DNA from: Pararhodobacter zhoushanensis
GTDB taxonomy: Bacteria; Pseudomonadota; Alphaproteobacteria; Rhodobacterales; Rhodobacteraceae
DNA: 64,000 nt
Direction of reading: 5' to 3'
NCBI RefSeq assembly: GCF_025949695.1
Contig: NZ_JAPDFL010000001.1
Location: forward strand, 3,103,501 to 3,167,500
Below the pieces are notes generated by a model that worked only from the letters and a program-made list of their open reading frames with translations, was not told the origin of the DNA and made no database searches. Positions 46,615 through 57,000 of this stretch are shown here, piece by piece (the first letter of the stretch is position 1; each line of letters starts with the position of its first letter). The position numbers and the translations under genes are program-made.

Positions 46615-48861
46615 ATGACGAGTATTCGCGCGCGCATTCTAACCAAGCCGATCCATCGCTGGGCGATGAAGGTCCTTCCCCAACTTTCCGAGACCGAAAG
46701 CGAGGCGTTGGAGGCCGGCGAGGTGTGGTGGGAGGCCGAGCTGTTCTCAGGCAACCCGGACTGGGCGCAGCTGCACAACGTCAAGCGTCCGGTGCTGAGC
46801 GATGAGGAACAGGCGTTCCTTGATGGGCCTTGCCGCGAGCTGTGCGCGATGATCGACGACTGGTCGATCAATCAGCTCGACGCCGACCTGCCCGCCCCTG
46901 TCTGGGACTTCCTGCGCCAGAACCGGTTCTTTGGCATGATCATTGCCAAGGACTACGGCGGTCTGGGGTTTTCAGCCTATGCGCATTCCGAAGTGATCCG
47001 TCTGATCTCGACCCGCTCGATCGCGGCGGCAGTGACGGTGATGGTGCCCAATTCGCTGGGACCGGGCGAGCTGCTGCACATGTTCGGCACGCAAGAGCAA
47101 AAGGACACATGGTTGCCGAAACTGGCACGCGGTGACGCGCTGCCCGCCTTTGGGCTGACCAGCGCCGAGGCGGGTTCGGATGCCAGCGCGATGGTGGATG
47201 AAGGCGTCGTTGAAAAGGGGCTGTGGCAGGGCAAGGAGGTTCTGGGCATCCGCCTGAACTGGTCCAAACGCTATATCACCCTTGCGCCGGTCTGCACGGT
47301 GCTGGGCCTTGCGTTCCAGCTGCGCGACCCCGACGGGCATCTGGGCGGCGAGGCCGATATCGGCATCACCTGCGCGCTGGTGCCGACCGATCTGCCGGGC
47401 GTCGAAACCGGCCGCCGTCACATCCCGTCGGACACGATGTTCATGAACGGGCCGACGACCGGCACCGATGTGTTCATCCCGCTCGATCATATCATCGGCG
47501 GCACCGATTATGCCGGGCGCGGCTGGATGATGCTGATGAGCGCGCTGGCCGCCGGTCGCGGGATCTCGCTGCCGTCGATGTCCTGTGCGGCGATTGCGCT
47601 CTGCGCCCATACCTCGGGGGCTTATGCGCGTATCCGCGAGCAATTCGGCCTGCCGATTGGCAAATTCGGTGGCATCCAGGAGCGGCTGGGCCGCTTGGCC
47701 GCCGATGCCTACGCGCTGGACGCCGCGCGTCGGCTGACCTGTGCGGGGCTGGATGAGGGACGCTCGCTGTCGGTCATCTCGGCCATCATGAAGGCCCATG
47801 CGACGTTCCGCATGCGCTCGGCCATCGACGACGCGCTGGATGTGCATTCGGGCAAGGCGGTGATCGACGGGCCGTCGAATTACCTGCTGCCGCTGCACCG
47901 TGCGGTGCCCATCGGCATCACGGTCGAGGGCGCCAATATCGTGACCCGCTCGCTGATCATCTTCGGGCAGGGCGCGATCCGGGCGCATCCGCATTTGCTG
48001 GACGAGATGAACGCGCTGGCGATCAAGGATCACGACGAGAGCCTTGCCGCGTTCGACACATCGTTCTGGGCGCATGTCGGCCATACCACGCGCACCGTGT
48101 TCCGGGCGCTGGGGCGCGGCTGGAGCGGTGGGCGGATCGGCCCTGCCCCCGATGCCGGGCCCGTCACCGACATCTACCGCCAGCTGTCGCGCTGGTCTGC
48201 CGCCTATGCGCTGACCGCCGATATGGCGTTCCTGACCATGGGCGGCGCGCTCAAGCGCAAAGAGATGATCTCGGGGCGGATGGGTGACATTCTGTCCGAG
48301 ATGTACATCCTGAGCGCCACGCTGAAACGCTGGCAGGATGAAGGCCAGCAAGTCGCCGATCTGCCAGTCGTGCGCTATTGCGCCGAGCGCAGTTTCGCCA
48401 AGATCCGCCAGTCGCTGAACGAAGTGCTGGCCAACTTCCCCAGCCGCTTTGCCGCTGGTCTTTTGCGCGTGATCACCGTGCCGGGTGGCAATGCCGCCGG
48501 GCCGGGCGATGCGCTGTCCGAGGACTGCGCCGATCTGATCTACGAGGCCTCTGCCGCGCGCGACCGTATCCTGGGGCAGACGCCCGGCGGCGTGGCGCGC
48601 AACGGGGTGAAGGTGCTCGACGATTGCTACGCCATGGTCACCCGTTGCGCCCCGCTGATGAAGCGGCTGCGTGAGGCTGGGCAAGACCCCGATGCCGGGC
48701 TCAAAGCCGGGACCATCACGCAGGGTGACCGCGACACCATCGCGCAGATGCAGGCGCTGGTCGCCAAGGTGGTCGCGGTGGACGACTTCACGCCCGAGGC
48801 GTTGAGCACGCTCTATCCCCGTCTCGATACCAGTGAACCCCAGCGCGAGGCCGCAGAATGA
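46615..48861 (+). CDS. fadE: acyl-CoA dehydrogenase (FadE type)
   Basis: A 748-aa FAD enzyme catalysing the first step of fatty acid beta-oxidation. The acyl-CoA dehydrogenase core is FFGMIIAKDYGGLGFSAYAHSEV, LPAFGLTSAEAGSDASAM and GKFGGIQERLGRLAADAY. The long C-terminal extension (about 480-748) is the DUF1974 region of FadE, absent from short-chain enzymes. The RBS is TTGGAGG. First gene of a four-gene operon with thiolase, FadJ and a CoA-transferase-like gene, joined by overlaps, all presumably under the EcfG-type promoter just upstream. Confidence 0.92.
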   Translation: MTSIRARILTKPIHRWAMKVLPQLSETESEALEAGEVWWEAELFSGNPDWAQLHNVKRPVLSDEEQAFLDGPCRELCAMIDDWSINQLDADLPAPVWDFLRQNRFFGMIIAKDYGGLGFSAYAHSEVIRLISTRSIAAAVTVMVPNSLGPGELLHMFGTQEQKDTWLPKLARGDALPAFGLTSAEAGSDASAMVDEGVVEKGLWQGKEVLGIRLNWSKRYITLAPVCTVLGLAFQLRDPDGHLGGEADIGITCALVPTDLPGVETGRRHIPSDTMFMNGPTTGTDVFIPLDHIIGGTDYAGRGWMMLMSALAAGRGISLPSMSCAAIALCAHTSGAYARIREQFGLPIGKFGGIQERLGRLAADAYALDAARRLTCAGLDEGRSLSVISAIMKAHATFRMRSAIDDALDVHSGKAVIDGPSNYLLPLHRAVPIGITVEGANIVTRSLIIFGQGAIRAHPHLLDEMNALAIKDHDESLAAFDTSFWAHVGHTTRTVFRALGRGWSGGRIGPAPDAGPVTDIYRQLSRWSAAYALTADMAFLTMGGALKRKEMISGRMGDILSEMYILSATLKRWQDEGQQVADLPVVRYCAERSFAKIRQSLNEVLANFPSRFAAGLLRVITVPGGNAAGPGDALSEDCADLIYEASAARDRILGQTPGGVARNGVKVLDDCYAMVTRCAPLMKRLREAGQDPDAGLKAGTITQGDRDTIAQMQALVAKVVAVDDFTPEALSTLYPRLDTSEPQREAAE

Positions 48862-50141
48862 GCCGTCCTGTCTATCTGGTTGATGGCGCGCGCACGCCGT
48901 TCCTCAAGGCGCGTGGCACGCCCGGCCCCTTCACGCCGGTGGACCTTGCCGTGCAATGCGGTCGCCCGCTGCTGGCGCGGCAACCCTTTGACCGGCGCGT
49001 CTTTGATCTGGTCATTCTGGGCTGCGTCAATGTCATTCAGGATGAGATGAACCCGGCGCGTGTGGCCGCGCTGCGGCTTGGACTGGGGGCCGAGATGGTT
49101 GCCTTTACCGTGCAGATCAATTGCGGATCCGGCATGCAATCCATCGATACCGCCTACCGCTATATCCGCGATGGCAGCCATGAGATGATCCTTGCCGGCG
49201 GGGCTGAAGCGCTCAGCCACGCGCCGCTGGTGCTGCGCCAGTCCGCTGCCGAATGGTTCGGCGGCATGGCGCAGGCCAAGGGGATTGCGGCGCAGGCCAA
49301 GATGCTGACCGACCTCAGGCCCGAGTTCTTCAAGCCGGTCGTCGGGCTGGAACGTGGGTTGACCGACCCGATCACCCATCTGAACATGGGCCAGACGGCC
49401 GAGGTACTGGCCCACCGCTTCGGCATCGACCGCCAGACCGCCGATGCCTATGCAATGCAAAGCCACCACCGGCTTGCGCGGGCGCAGAGCGAAGGCTGGC
49501 TGGACAGCGAAGTCATGCCCGCCTTTGCCGACGAGGGCACGGCCTATGACCATGGCGACGGCGTGCGCCCCGACAGCGACATGGCCGGGCTGGCCAAGCC
49601 GAAACCGGCATTCGAGCGCCCCTATGGCAAGGTGACGGCGGGCAATGCCAGCCAGATCACCGATGGAGCATCCTGGGTGATTGTCGCGTCCGAGGCGGCG
49701 GTGGAGAAGCACGGCCTTACACCGCTGGCGCGGATTGTTGACAGCGAATGGGCGGCGCTCGACCCGTCGGTGATGGGTCTGGGGCCGGTGCTGGCCTCGA
49801 CCCCCATCGCGCAGCGGCAGGGGCTGAGCCTGTCGGACATCGACCTGTGGGAACTGAACGAGGCCTTTGCCGCGCAGGTGTTGTCTTGCGTCGAGGCTTG
49901 GGCGGACGAAGGGTTCTGCCGCGCGGTTCTGGGGCTTGAGGGTGCCTTCGGTCGCATCGACGCCGAGCGGTTGAACATCGACGGCGGCGCGATTTCGCTG
50001 GGCCATCCGGTCGGAGCCAGTGGCAACCGCATCGTGCTGCATCTGGCCAACGCCATTAAACGGCTGGGAAAAACCCGTGGCATTGCCACCGAATGCATCG
50101 GTGGTGGTCTGGGCGGTGCAATGATGCTGGAGGTGGCGTGA
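48858..50141 (+). CDS. acetyl-CoA C-acyltransferase (thiolase, FadI/FadA-like)
   Basis: A 427-aa thiolase that releases acetyl-CoA in the last beta-oxidation step. The nucleophilic Cys is in NCGSGMQSID (about residue 90), the HGM/HPVG motif is GHPVGASGN, and the C-terminal Cys is in ECIGGGLGGAM. NEAFAAQ is present. The start overlaps the fadE stop (ATGA) and the stop overlaps the next ATG (TGATG). Confidence 0.93.
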   Translation: MSRPVYLVDGARTPFLKARGTPGPFTPVDLAVQCGRPLLARQPFDRRVFDLVILGCVNVIQDEMNPARVAALRLGLGAEMVAFTVQINCGSGMQSIDTAYRYIRDGSHEMILAGGAEALSHAPLVLRQSAAEWFGGMAQAKGIAAQAKMLTDLRPEFFKPVVGLERGLTDPITHLNMGQTAEVLAHRFGIDRQTADAYAMQSHHRLARAQSEGWLDSEVMPAFADEGTAYDHGDGVRPDSDMAGLAKPKPAFERPYGKVTAGNASQITDGASWVIVASEAAVEKHGLTPLARIVDSEWAALDPSVMGLGPVLASTPIAQRQGLSLSDIDLWELNEAFAAQVLSCVEAWADEGFCRAVLGLEGAFGRIDAERLNIDGGAISLGHPVGASGNRIVLHLANAIKRLGKTRGIATECIGGGLGGAMMLEVA

Positions 50142-52207
50142 TGACGGGACCGGTCTTGCAACATCTCGGCACAACCAAGCTGGAACTCGGCCCGGTTGGC
50201 CCCGGTGACGGCCCGTGGCGGCGCGGCGAGGCGGATGGCATCGTCTGGCTGGTGCTCGACCGCGCCGATGCGGCCGTAAACACCGTGGATCGCAGCGTGA
50301 TGACCGGGCTTACCGCCGAACTCGACACGCTGGAACGCACCCCGCCCCGCGCCGTGGTGATCCGGTCGGGCAAACTGGCTGGCTTTGCCGCAGGGGCAGA
50401 CATCACCGATTTTGACGCGATGAGCGCCGACGGCGCCGCCGATCTGCTGCACCAAGGGCATGACGTGCTGGACCGGCTGGCCGCGCTGAAGTGTCCTACG
50501 GTGTGTGTGGTGCATGGTGCTGCCTTGGGCGCGGGCTTCGAGATCGCGCTGGCCTGTGACTGGCGGATCGCCGTTGACGGCGCGTCCTTTGGCTTTCCCG
50601 AGGTACAGCTGGGCCTGCATCCGGGCCTTGGCGGCACCTTCCGCCTGCCCGCGCTGATTGATCCGACCGAGGCCATGACGCTGATGCTGACCGGCAAGAC
50701 CGCGCACACGGCGAAGGCGAAGGCGCTGGGGATTGCCGATATCGTGACCCAAGAGCGGCATGTCCGGGCGGCAGTCGATGCCATCGTGGCGGGCGATGTC
50801 GAACGGGGCCAACCGGGGCTGAAGGCACGCGCTTTTGGCCTTGATGCGGCGCGCAGCCTTGCCGCGCGGCAGATGCGCAGCGAGACCGAAAAGAAAGCGC
50901 CCAAGCACCACTACCCCGCCCCGCATGCCTTGATTGACCTGTGGGAAAAGCACGGCGATGACCCCAAAGCCCTGCAAGCCGCCGAAATCGACAGCTTTGC
51001 GGCGCTGCTGGAGACCGACACGTCACGCAACCTGCGACGGGTGTTCTTCCTGCGTCAGGGCCTGAAGGAGGGCGCACGTGACGACGACGCTATTGCCCAT
51101 GTCCATGTGATCGGCGGCGGCGCGATGGGGGCCGAGATTGCCGCCTGGGCCGCGATCAAGGGCAAGAGCGTGACGTTGGGGGATGTCCAACTCGACCCGC
51201 TGGGGCGCGCGATCAAACAGGCGCGCGAGACCTGCAAAGGCCAGCATCTGAGCGGCATCGAAACCCGTGACGCGCTGGACCGCCTGATGCCGGACCCCAG
51301 GGGATACGGCATCGCGCGGGCCGATCTGGTGATCGAAGCGGTGCCTGAATCGCCTGAGCTGAAGGCCAGGATCTATGCCGATCTTGCCGGTCGGATGAAG
51401 CCGGGTGCCATACTGGCGTCGAACACTTCAAGCCTGCGGCTGCGTGATCTGCAGGCGTCGGCACCCGATGCGGCGCGCTTCGCCGGGCTGCATTTCTTCA
51501 ATCCGGTCAGCAAGATGCAGCTGGTCGAGGTGGTTCGCCACGACGGTACGGACCCGGCCGTGGTCCAACGGCTCGCGGCTTTCTGCGGTTCGCTTGACCG
51601 TTTGCCGGTGCTGGTGACCGACTACCCCGGCTTTCTGGTGAACCGCGCCCTGACGCCCTATCTGATGGAAGCGATGGTTCTCATGGAGGAGGGCGTCGCC
51701 AAAGAGACCATCGACGCCGCCGCGATGGATTTCGGCATGCCAATGGGGCCGGTCGCGTTGAGCGATCAGGTGGGTTTGGACATCTGCCTGCATGTGGCCG
51801 AAAGCCTAAAAGACACGCTGGACAAGCCGATGCCCGAGATCAGCCGCCGACTGCGCGACAAGGTCGAGGCGGGCAACCTGGGCAAGAAGACCGGGCAAGG
51901 GTTTTACGACTGGTCCAAGGGCACGCCGCGCCCACAGGCCGCAGGCGAGACGCCCGAGGATCTGATCGACCGGCTGATTCTGCCGATGCTCGACGCCTGC
52001 GTCGAATGTCTGCGCAAAGGCGTGGCGCGCGGTGCTGACGATGTGGATGGCGCGATGATCTTCGCCACCGGCTTTGCGCCGTTCCGGGGCGGCCCGCTGC
52101 ACTACGCCCGCGCGCGCGGGGTCGCGGGAATTGAGCAACGGCTGACGGACCTCGCCGAGCGCCACGGTGCGCGCTTTGCCCCCGATCCGGGCTGGAAGGA
52201 CCTTTGA
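50141..52207 (+). CDS. fadJ: bifunctional enoyl-CoA hydratase / 3-hydroxyacyl-CoA dehydrogenase
   Basis: 688 aa. The N-terminal crotonase domain (about 20-210) has GFEIALACDWR and GFPEVQLGLHPGLGGTFRLP, which carry the two catalytic Glu residues. The central NAD-binding domain has VHVIGGGAMGAEIA, and the dehydrogenase segment HFFNPVSKMQLVEVV with the catalytic His. Two C-terminal 3HCDH helical domains follow (GNLGKKTGQGFYDW). It hydrates enoyl-CoA and oxidises the 3-hydroxyacyl-CoA. Middle gene of the fadE operon. Confidence 0.94.
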   Translation: MTGPVLQHLGTTKLELGPVGPGDGPWRRGEADGIVWLVLDRADAAVNTVDRSVMTGLTAELDTLERTPPRAVVIRSGKLAGFAAGADITDFDAMSADGAADLLHQGHDVLDRLAALKCPTVCVVHGAALGAGFEIALACDWRIAVDGASFGFPEVQLGLHPGLGGTFRLPALIDPTEAMTLMLTGKTAHTAKAKALGIADIVTQERHVRAAVDAIVAGDVERGQPGLKARAFGLDAARSLAARQMRSETEKKAPKHHYPAPHALIDLWEKHGDDPKALQAAEIDSFAALLETDTSRNLRRVFFLRQGLKEGARDDDAIAHVHVIGGGAMGAEIAAWAAIKGKSVTLGDVQLDPLGRAIKQARETCKGQHLSGIETRDALDRLMPDPRGYGIARADLVIEAVPESPELKARIYADLAGRMKPGAILASNTSSLRLRDLQASAPDAARFAGLHFFNPVSKMQLVEVVRHDGTDPAVVQRLAAFCGSLDRLPVLVTDYPGFLVNRALTPYLMEAMVLMEEGVAKETIDAAAMDFGMPMGPVALSDQVGLDICLHVAESLKDTLDKPMPEISRRLRDKVEAGNLGKKTGQGFYDWSKGTPRPQAAGETPEDLIDRLILPMLDACVECLRKGVARGADDVDGAMIFATGFAPFRGGPLHYARARGVAGIEQRLTDLAERHGARFAPDPGWKDL

Positions 52208-52210
52208 TCC

Positions 52211-54046
52211 GTGCAACGTGACACCGACGCCGATGCCATCGTCCGCGAGATCATCGCGCGGACGGGTGGCGATATCCGTCTGGCGCTGCCGCTGGGGTTG
52301 GGCAAGCCGGTCACGCTGCTCAATGCGCTGGTGCAGGCCGCCTGTGACGATCCCGGCGTGACGCTTGCGATCTTCACAGCCCTGACGTTAGAGCGACCTG
52401 CCCCCGGCTCGGACGTGGAACGGCGGTTTCTGGAACCGGCGATGGACCGGCTTTTCGGTGCCTACCCCGAGATCCTCTATGCCCGCCTGAGGCGCGAGGG
52501 CACGCTGCCGCCCAACATCAAGGTCAGCGAATTCTTCATGCTGGCCGGGCGCTGGCTGGGCCATGAGGCGGCGCAGCAGGCCTATATCTCGGCCAATTAC
52601 ACCCATGCGCGCGACGTCTTGCTGCGCCAAAAGCCCAATGTCCTGATGCAGCTGGTGGCCGAAGAAGACGGGCGCTTCAGCCTGTCGTCGAACACCGATA
52701 TCTCGGCCGATCTGTTCCGCTTCCGGGCGCAGGGCGAGGCCGATTTCATCACCGTCTTCGAGACCCATCCACAGCTGCCGTTCCTGCAGGGTCCGGGCGC
52801 AACCCTGCGTGTCGATGAGGTCGATCTTGTGCTGGACCCCGTTCAGCCGTTCGAGCTGTTCTCGGCCCCCCGCCGCCCCCTTGCGCTGGAGGATCACGCC
52901 ATCGGCCTGCATGTCGCGCGGCTGATCGTTGACGGTGGTACCTTGCAGATCGGCATCGGAACCCTTGGCGATACCGTCGCCAATGCCTTGCTGCTGCGCG
53001 ACCGGGGCGAGGCCGCAGCTGTTCAGGCCGACTGCCCCTTCCCCGTCATGCAGGACGCGGGCGCACCCTTCGCGGACGGCCTCTACTGCGTGACCGAAAT
53101 GCTGGTTGCCGGGCTGATGGCGCTGTTCGAGGCCAAAGCGATCCGGCGCGAGGTGGACGGCTGTGCGATCCACGCCGGTTTCTTTGTCGAGACCCGGGAT
53201 TTCTACGCCAACCTGCGCAGCCTGCCGCCCGAACGGCGCGCGAAGATTGGCATGATGCCGGTCAGCTTCACCAATGCGCTCTACGGCGACGAGGCGCAAA
53301 AGCGCGCGGCACGGACCGACGCACGCTTTGTCAACGCGGCGATGAAAGTCTCGGCGCTGGGGGACGTGATGTCCGACAGCGTCAAGGACGGTCAGGTTGT
53401 CAGCGGTGTCGGCGGGCAGTTCAACTTCATCGAGCAGGCCTTCGCGCTGGACGGCGCGCGCTCGATCATCACGCTTGCCGCGACGCGGATCAGCCATGGC
53501 AAGGTCGAAAGCAACATCAGCTGGGCGCTGCCCAGCGTCACCGTGCCGCGCCACATGCGCGATATCGTGGTGACGGAATATGGCATCGTCGACCTGCGCG
53601 ACCGGACGGATGCCGAGGTGATCGCCGCCCTGCTGGCGATCACCGACAGCCGTTTTCAGGCCGACCTGATGGCCAAGGCCAAGGCGGCGGGCAAACTGCC
53701 AAAGGACTATCAGATCCCGCCCGCGCATCGGCGCAACCTGCCGCAGACGGTCGCCGACTGGCTTGTGCCGCACCGCGCGGCGCTGCCCGATTTCCCCTTT
53801 GACAGCGACTTTGACGCAATCGAGCGCGTCCTCTTGCCCGCGCTGCAAGAGCTGGCAAACCTGTCGCCCACGCTGAGCGGCAAGGCCCGATTGCTGGCGG
53901 CGTCGCTGACAGCCGCGCCGCATCCGCAGGAAGATGAGGCGATGGCCCGCATGGGTTATAAGGATGATCGCGGGCTGACCGCGCGTGCACTGCGCGGGGC
54001 CTTGCGCCGCGTCGCCTCAGCCAAGCGTGACAACCAGATCCTGTGA
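52211..54046 (+). CDS. acetyl-CoA hydrolase/transferase family protein
   Basis: A 611-aa class I CoA-transferase-fold protein. The C-terminal domain has LQIGIGTLGDTVANALL, GVGGQFNFIEQAF, SIITLAATR and VVTEYGIVDLRDRT. The N-terminal domain is typical of the family. It may move CoA from the acetyl-CoA product to other acids or hydrolyse it, balancing the CoA pool at the end of the operon. The GTG start lies three bases after the fadJ stop. The last 30 bp overlap the 3' end of the convergent glucan synthase gene. Confidence 0.85.
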   Translation: MQRDTDADAIVREIIARTGGDIRLALPLGLGKPVTLLNALVQAACDDPGVTLAIFTALTLERPAPGSDVERRFLEPAMDRLFGAYPEILYARLRREGTLPPNIKVSEFFMLAGRWLGHEAAQQAYISANYTHARDVLLRQKPNVLMQLVAEEDGRFSLSSNTDISADLFRFRAQGEADFITVFETHPQLPFLQGPGATLRVDEVDLVLDPVQPFELFSAPRRPLALEDHAIGLHVARLIVDGGTLQIGIGTLGDTVANALLLRDRGEAAAVQADCPFPVMQDAGAPFADGLYCVTEMLVAGLMALFEAKAIRREVDGCAIHAGFFVETRDFYANLRSLPPERRAKIGMMPVSFTNALYGDEAQKRAARTDARFVNAAMKVSALGDVMSDSVKDGQVVSGVGGQFNFIEQAFALDGARSIITLAATRISHGKVESNISWALPSVTVPRHMRDIVVTEYGIVDLRDRTDAEVIAALLAITDSRFQADLMAKAKAAGKLPKDYQIPPAHRRNLPQTVADWLVPHRAALPDFPFDSDFDAIERVLLPALQELANLSPTLSGKARLLAASLTAAPHPQEDEAMARMGYKDDRGLTARALRGALRRVASAKRDNQIL

Positions 54047-57000
54047 GCCGGGCTGGACGGGCAGCGTCAGGACGCCGTCTGCAACGGGCAAAGCCGCGCC
54101 GTTCAGCACCGCCGCGCTGACACCCCGGCCCTTGCCGCCGGTGTTGCGCACCACCACCGTCACGACCATGTCACCCAGCGTGACGCGCAGGCTCACCTCG
54201 GGCCAGTCCGGCGGCAGGCAGGGATCGAGCGTAAGCGCATCGCCCTGCCGGGTCAGCCCCAGGATCCCCTCGATCCCCGCCCGGTACATCCACCCCGCCG
54301 AGCCGGTATACCACGTCCACCCGCCGCGCCCGGCATGGGGTTCGGTGGAATAGACATCGGCAGCGATCACATAAGGTTCGACCTTGTAACGCGCGGCCTC
54401 GTCGGGCGTGCGGGCGTGGTTGACCGGATTGAGCAGGGCGAACAGGGACTGTGCCGCCGCGCCGTTGCCTTGCCGGGCGAAGGCCAGAATGGCCCAGAGC
54501 GCCGCGTGCGTGTACTGGCCGCCATTCTCGCGCAAGCCGGGCGGGTAGCCCTTGATATAGCCGGGGTCTTTGGGTGTGCGGTCAAAGGGCGGGGTGAACA
54601 GCAGCGCGATGCCCGGATCAGGGCGGATCAGGTGCGTTGTGACCGACTCCATCGCGGTTTTGGCCCGCTCGGGGTCGCCCGCCCCCGACAGCACCGACCA
54701 CGACTGCGCGATGCTGTCGATCTGGCATTCGTCGGACTCGGCCGATCCCAAGGGCGTGCCATCGTCGAAGGTGCCGCGCCGATACCAGGCGCCGTCCCAT
54801 GCCTTGCTCTCGATCGCTTCATGGACGCGGTTTGCGTGCTCCAGCCAGCGCTCTGCCCGCGCATCACCACGCGCTTGGGCGAAGGGGGCCATGCGGCGCA
54901 GCGTGGCGATCAGCAGCCAGCCGAGCCAGACTGACGTCCCCTCCCCCGCTTCCCCGACCCGGTTCATCCCGTCATTCCAGTCGCCGGTGCCGATCAGCGG
55001 CATGCCGTTCTCGCCGGTCAGGGCGATGGCCTGATCAAGCGCGCGGGCACAGTGTTCGTACAGGCTGGCGGCCTCGTCCGATTGTGTCGGCGCGAAGAAA
55101 TCATCATGCGCGCCGGGGGCCAGTTCGGGGCCTTCGATGAATGGAATGACCTCATCCAGAATTGCCGCGTCTCCGGTCACCGCGATGTATTGCGACACGC
55201 CGTAGCCCAGCCAGACGCGGTCATCCGAGATGCGGGTGCGGACGCCCTGCCCCGAATGCGGCAGCCACCAATGCTGCATGTCGCCTTCCGGGAACTGCCG
55301 CCCGGCGGCGCGTACCAGGTGGTCGCGGGTCATGTCGGGTCGGCTGAAGGACAGCGCCATGCCGTCTTGCAGCTGATCGCGGAACCCATAAGCCCCGCTG
55401 GCCTGATAGAACCCGGCGCGCGCCCAGATCCGGCAGGCCAGCGTCTGATAGAGCAGCCAGCCGTTGAGCATGATGTCCATCGCGCGGTCCGGCGTCTTGA
55501 CCTGCACCGCCCCCAGGAGGCCGGTCCAATGCTGCATGACCGCGTCCAGCATCGCGTCGACAGGGCTGTCGCGCATCCGCTGGATCAGCGCGCGGGCGTC
55601 CTCGATCGTTTCGCATTGGCCGAGCAGGACGACCACATCCACCGAGTGTCCGGGCGCAATGCTCACCTCGCGTTGCAGCACGGCGCAGGGGTCGAGCCCG
55701 GCCCCGACCACGCCGTCAAGCGGTTTGCCCAGGCCCATCGGGGCCGAGCGTCCGCCCAGATGGCCGAAAAAGCTGGCCCTGTCAGCGGTGTAGCCGGTAA
55801 CCTGCGCGCCCATATCGGCAAAGGCGACGCGCCCGGCAAAGGCCGTCGCCCAAGGGTTACGCGCCATCAGCGCGCCGGTTTCGGGGTCCCGTTCGGTGGT
55901 CACATGGGCCAGCGTGGCACTGCGCGAGGTGCCCAGAACCCATTCGGCATAACTGGTCACGGAAATGCGACGCGGGGTCTGGCCGGTGTTGGTCAGCGTC
56001 AGCCGCGAGACCTTGACCGAATCGTTCAGCGGCACGAACTGGGTCAGCGTCGACGCGATGCCGCCCCGCGCATACGAGAACCGGCTGTAGCCGAAGCCGT
56101 GGCTGGCGGTATAGGTTCCCGGCCCGCGGATCGGCTGGGCGGTGGGGGTCCAGACCTCGCCGCTGTCGAGATCGCGCAGATAGAGCGCCTCGCCCGCCGG
56201 ATCGGTGACCGGGTCGTTGGACCAGGGCGTCAACTGGTTCTCGCGGCTGTTTTCCGACCAGGTGAACCCGCTGCCCTCGGCCGAAACCTGAAAGCCGAAG
56301 GACGGATTCGCGATGACGTTGATCCAGGGCGCGGGCGTGTTGGTGCCGTCGCGCAAAAGCGTGGTGTATTCGCGCCCGTCTTTGGCAAAGCCGCCGGTGC
56401 CGTTGAAGAACTCCAGATCCTGTGCGGGGTCATCGAGCTCGTCGGGTTGCAATGCCGGTTGCAGGGCGGGGACCGCCTTTTCGCGCGGTCTGGCCATCTC
56501 GGCAGCCGCCTGTTGCGCCACGCGTCGCAGGGCACCGAGCTGCGCGCCAATCGAGCCGCGGCTGGCCACCAGTACAACCCGCGCCACGGCCATCAGCAAG
56601 GCGCGCGTGGGTGCCATCATCAGATCCGAGCGCAGCACATGCACCGTGCCATCTGCCCGCGTGTCCGAGGCGCGGGGCCGCGTTCCGGCCGAGCGCACCG
56701 CCGCCTCGATCAGGATCTGCAGATCCTGCACATAGCTGGACGAGCGGTCATTCACGATGACCAGATCAACCGCCATCTGCCGCGCCCGCCAGTATTCATG
56801 CGCGGCCAGAACCTCGCGCAGCGCGCCTGCGTCCTGCGCATCGTCGATCAGGAACAACACGATCGGCAGATCGCCCGAGATACCGTGCGCCCAAAGCCCC
56901 GATTGCGGCCCGGCCCCGGCGATGATCCGCTCTGAGCCCGGACGCAGGCGCGAGTCGTTGCGCAGGATCATCCCGGCCAGCCGCTGAAAATCCGCGGCCT

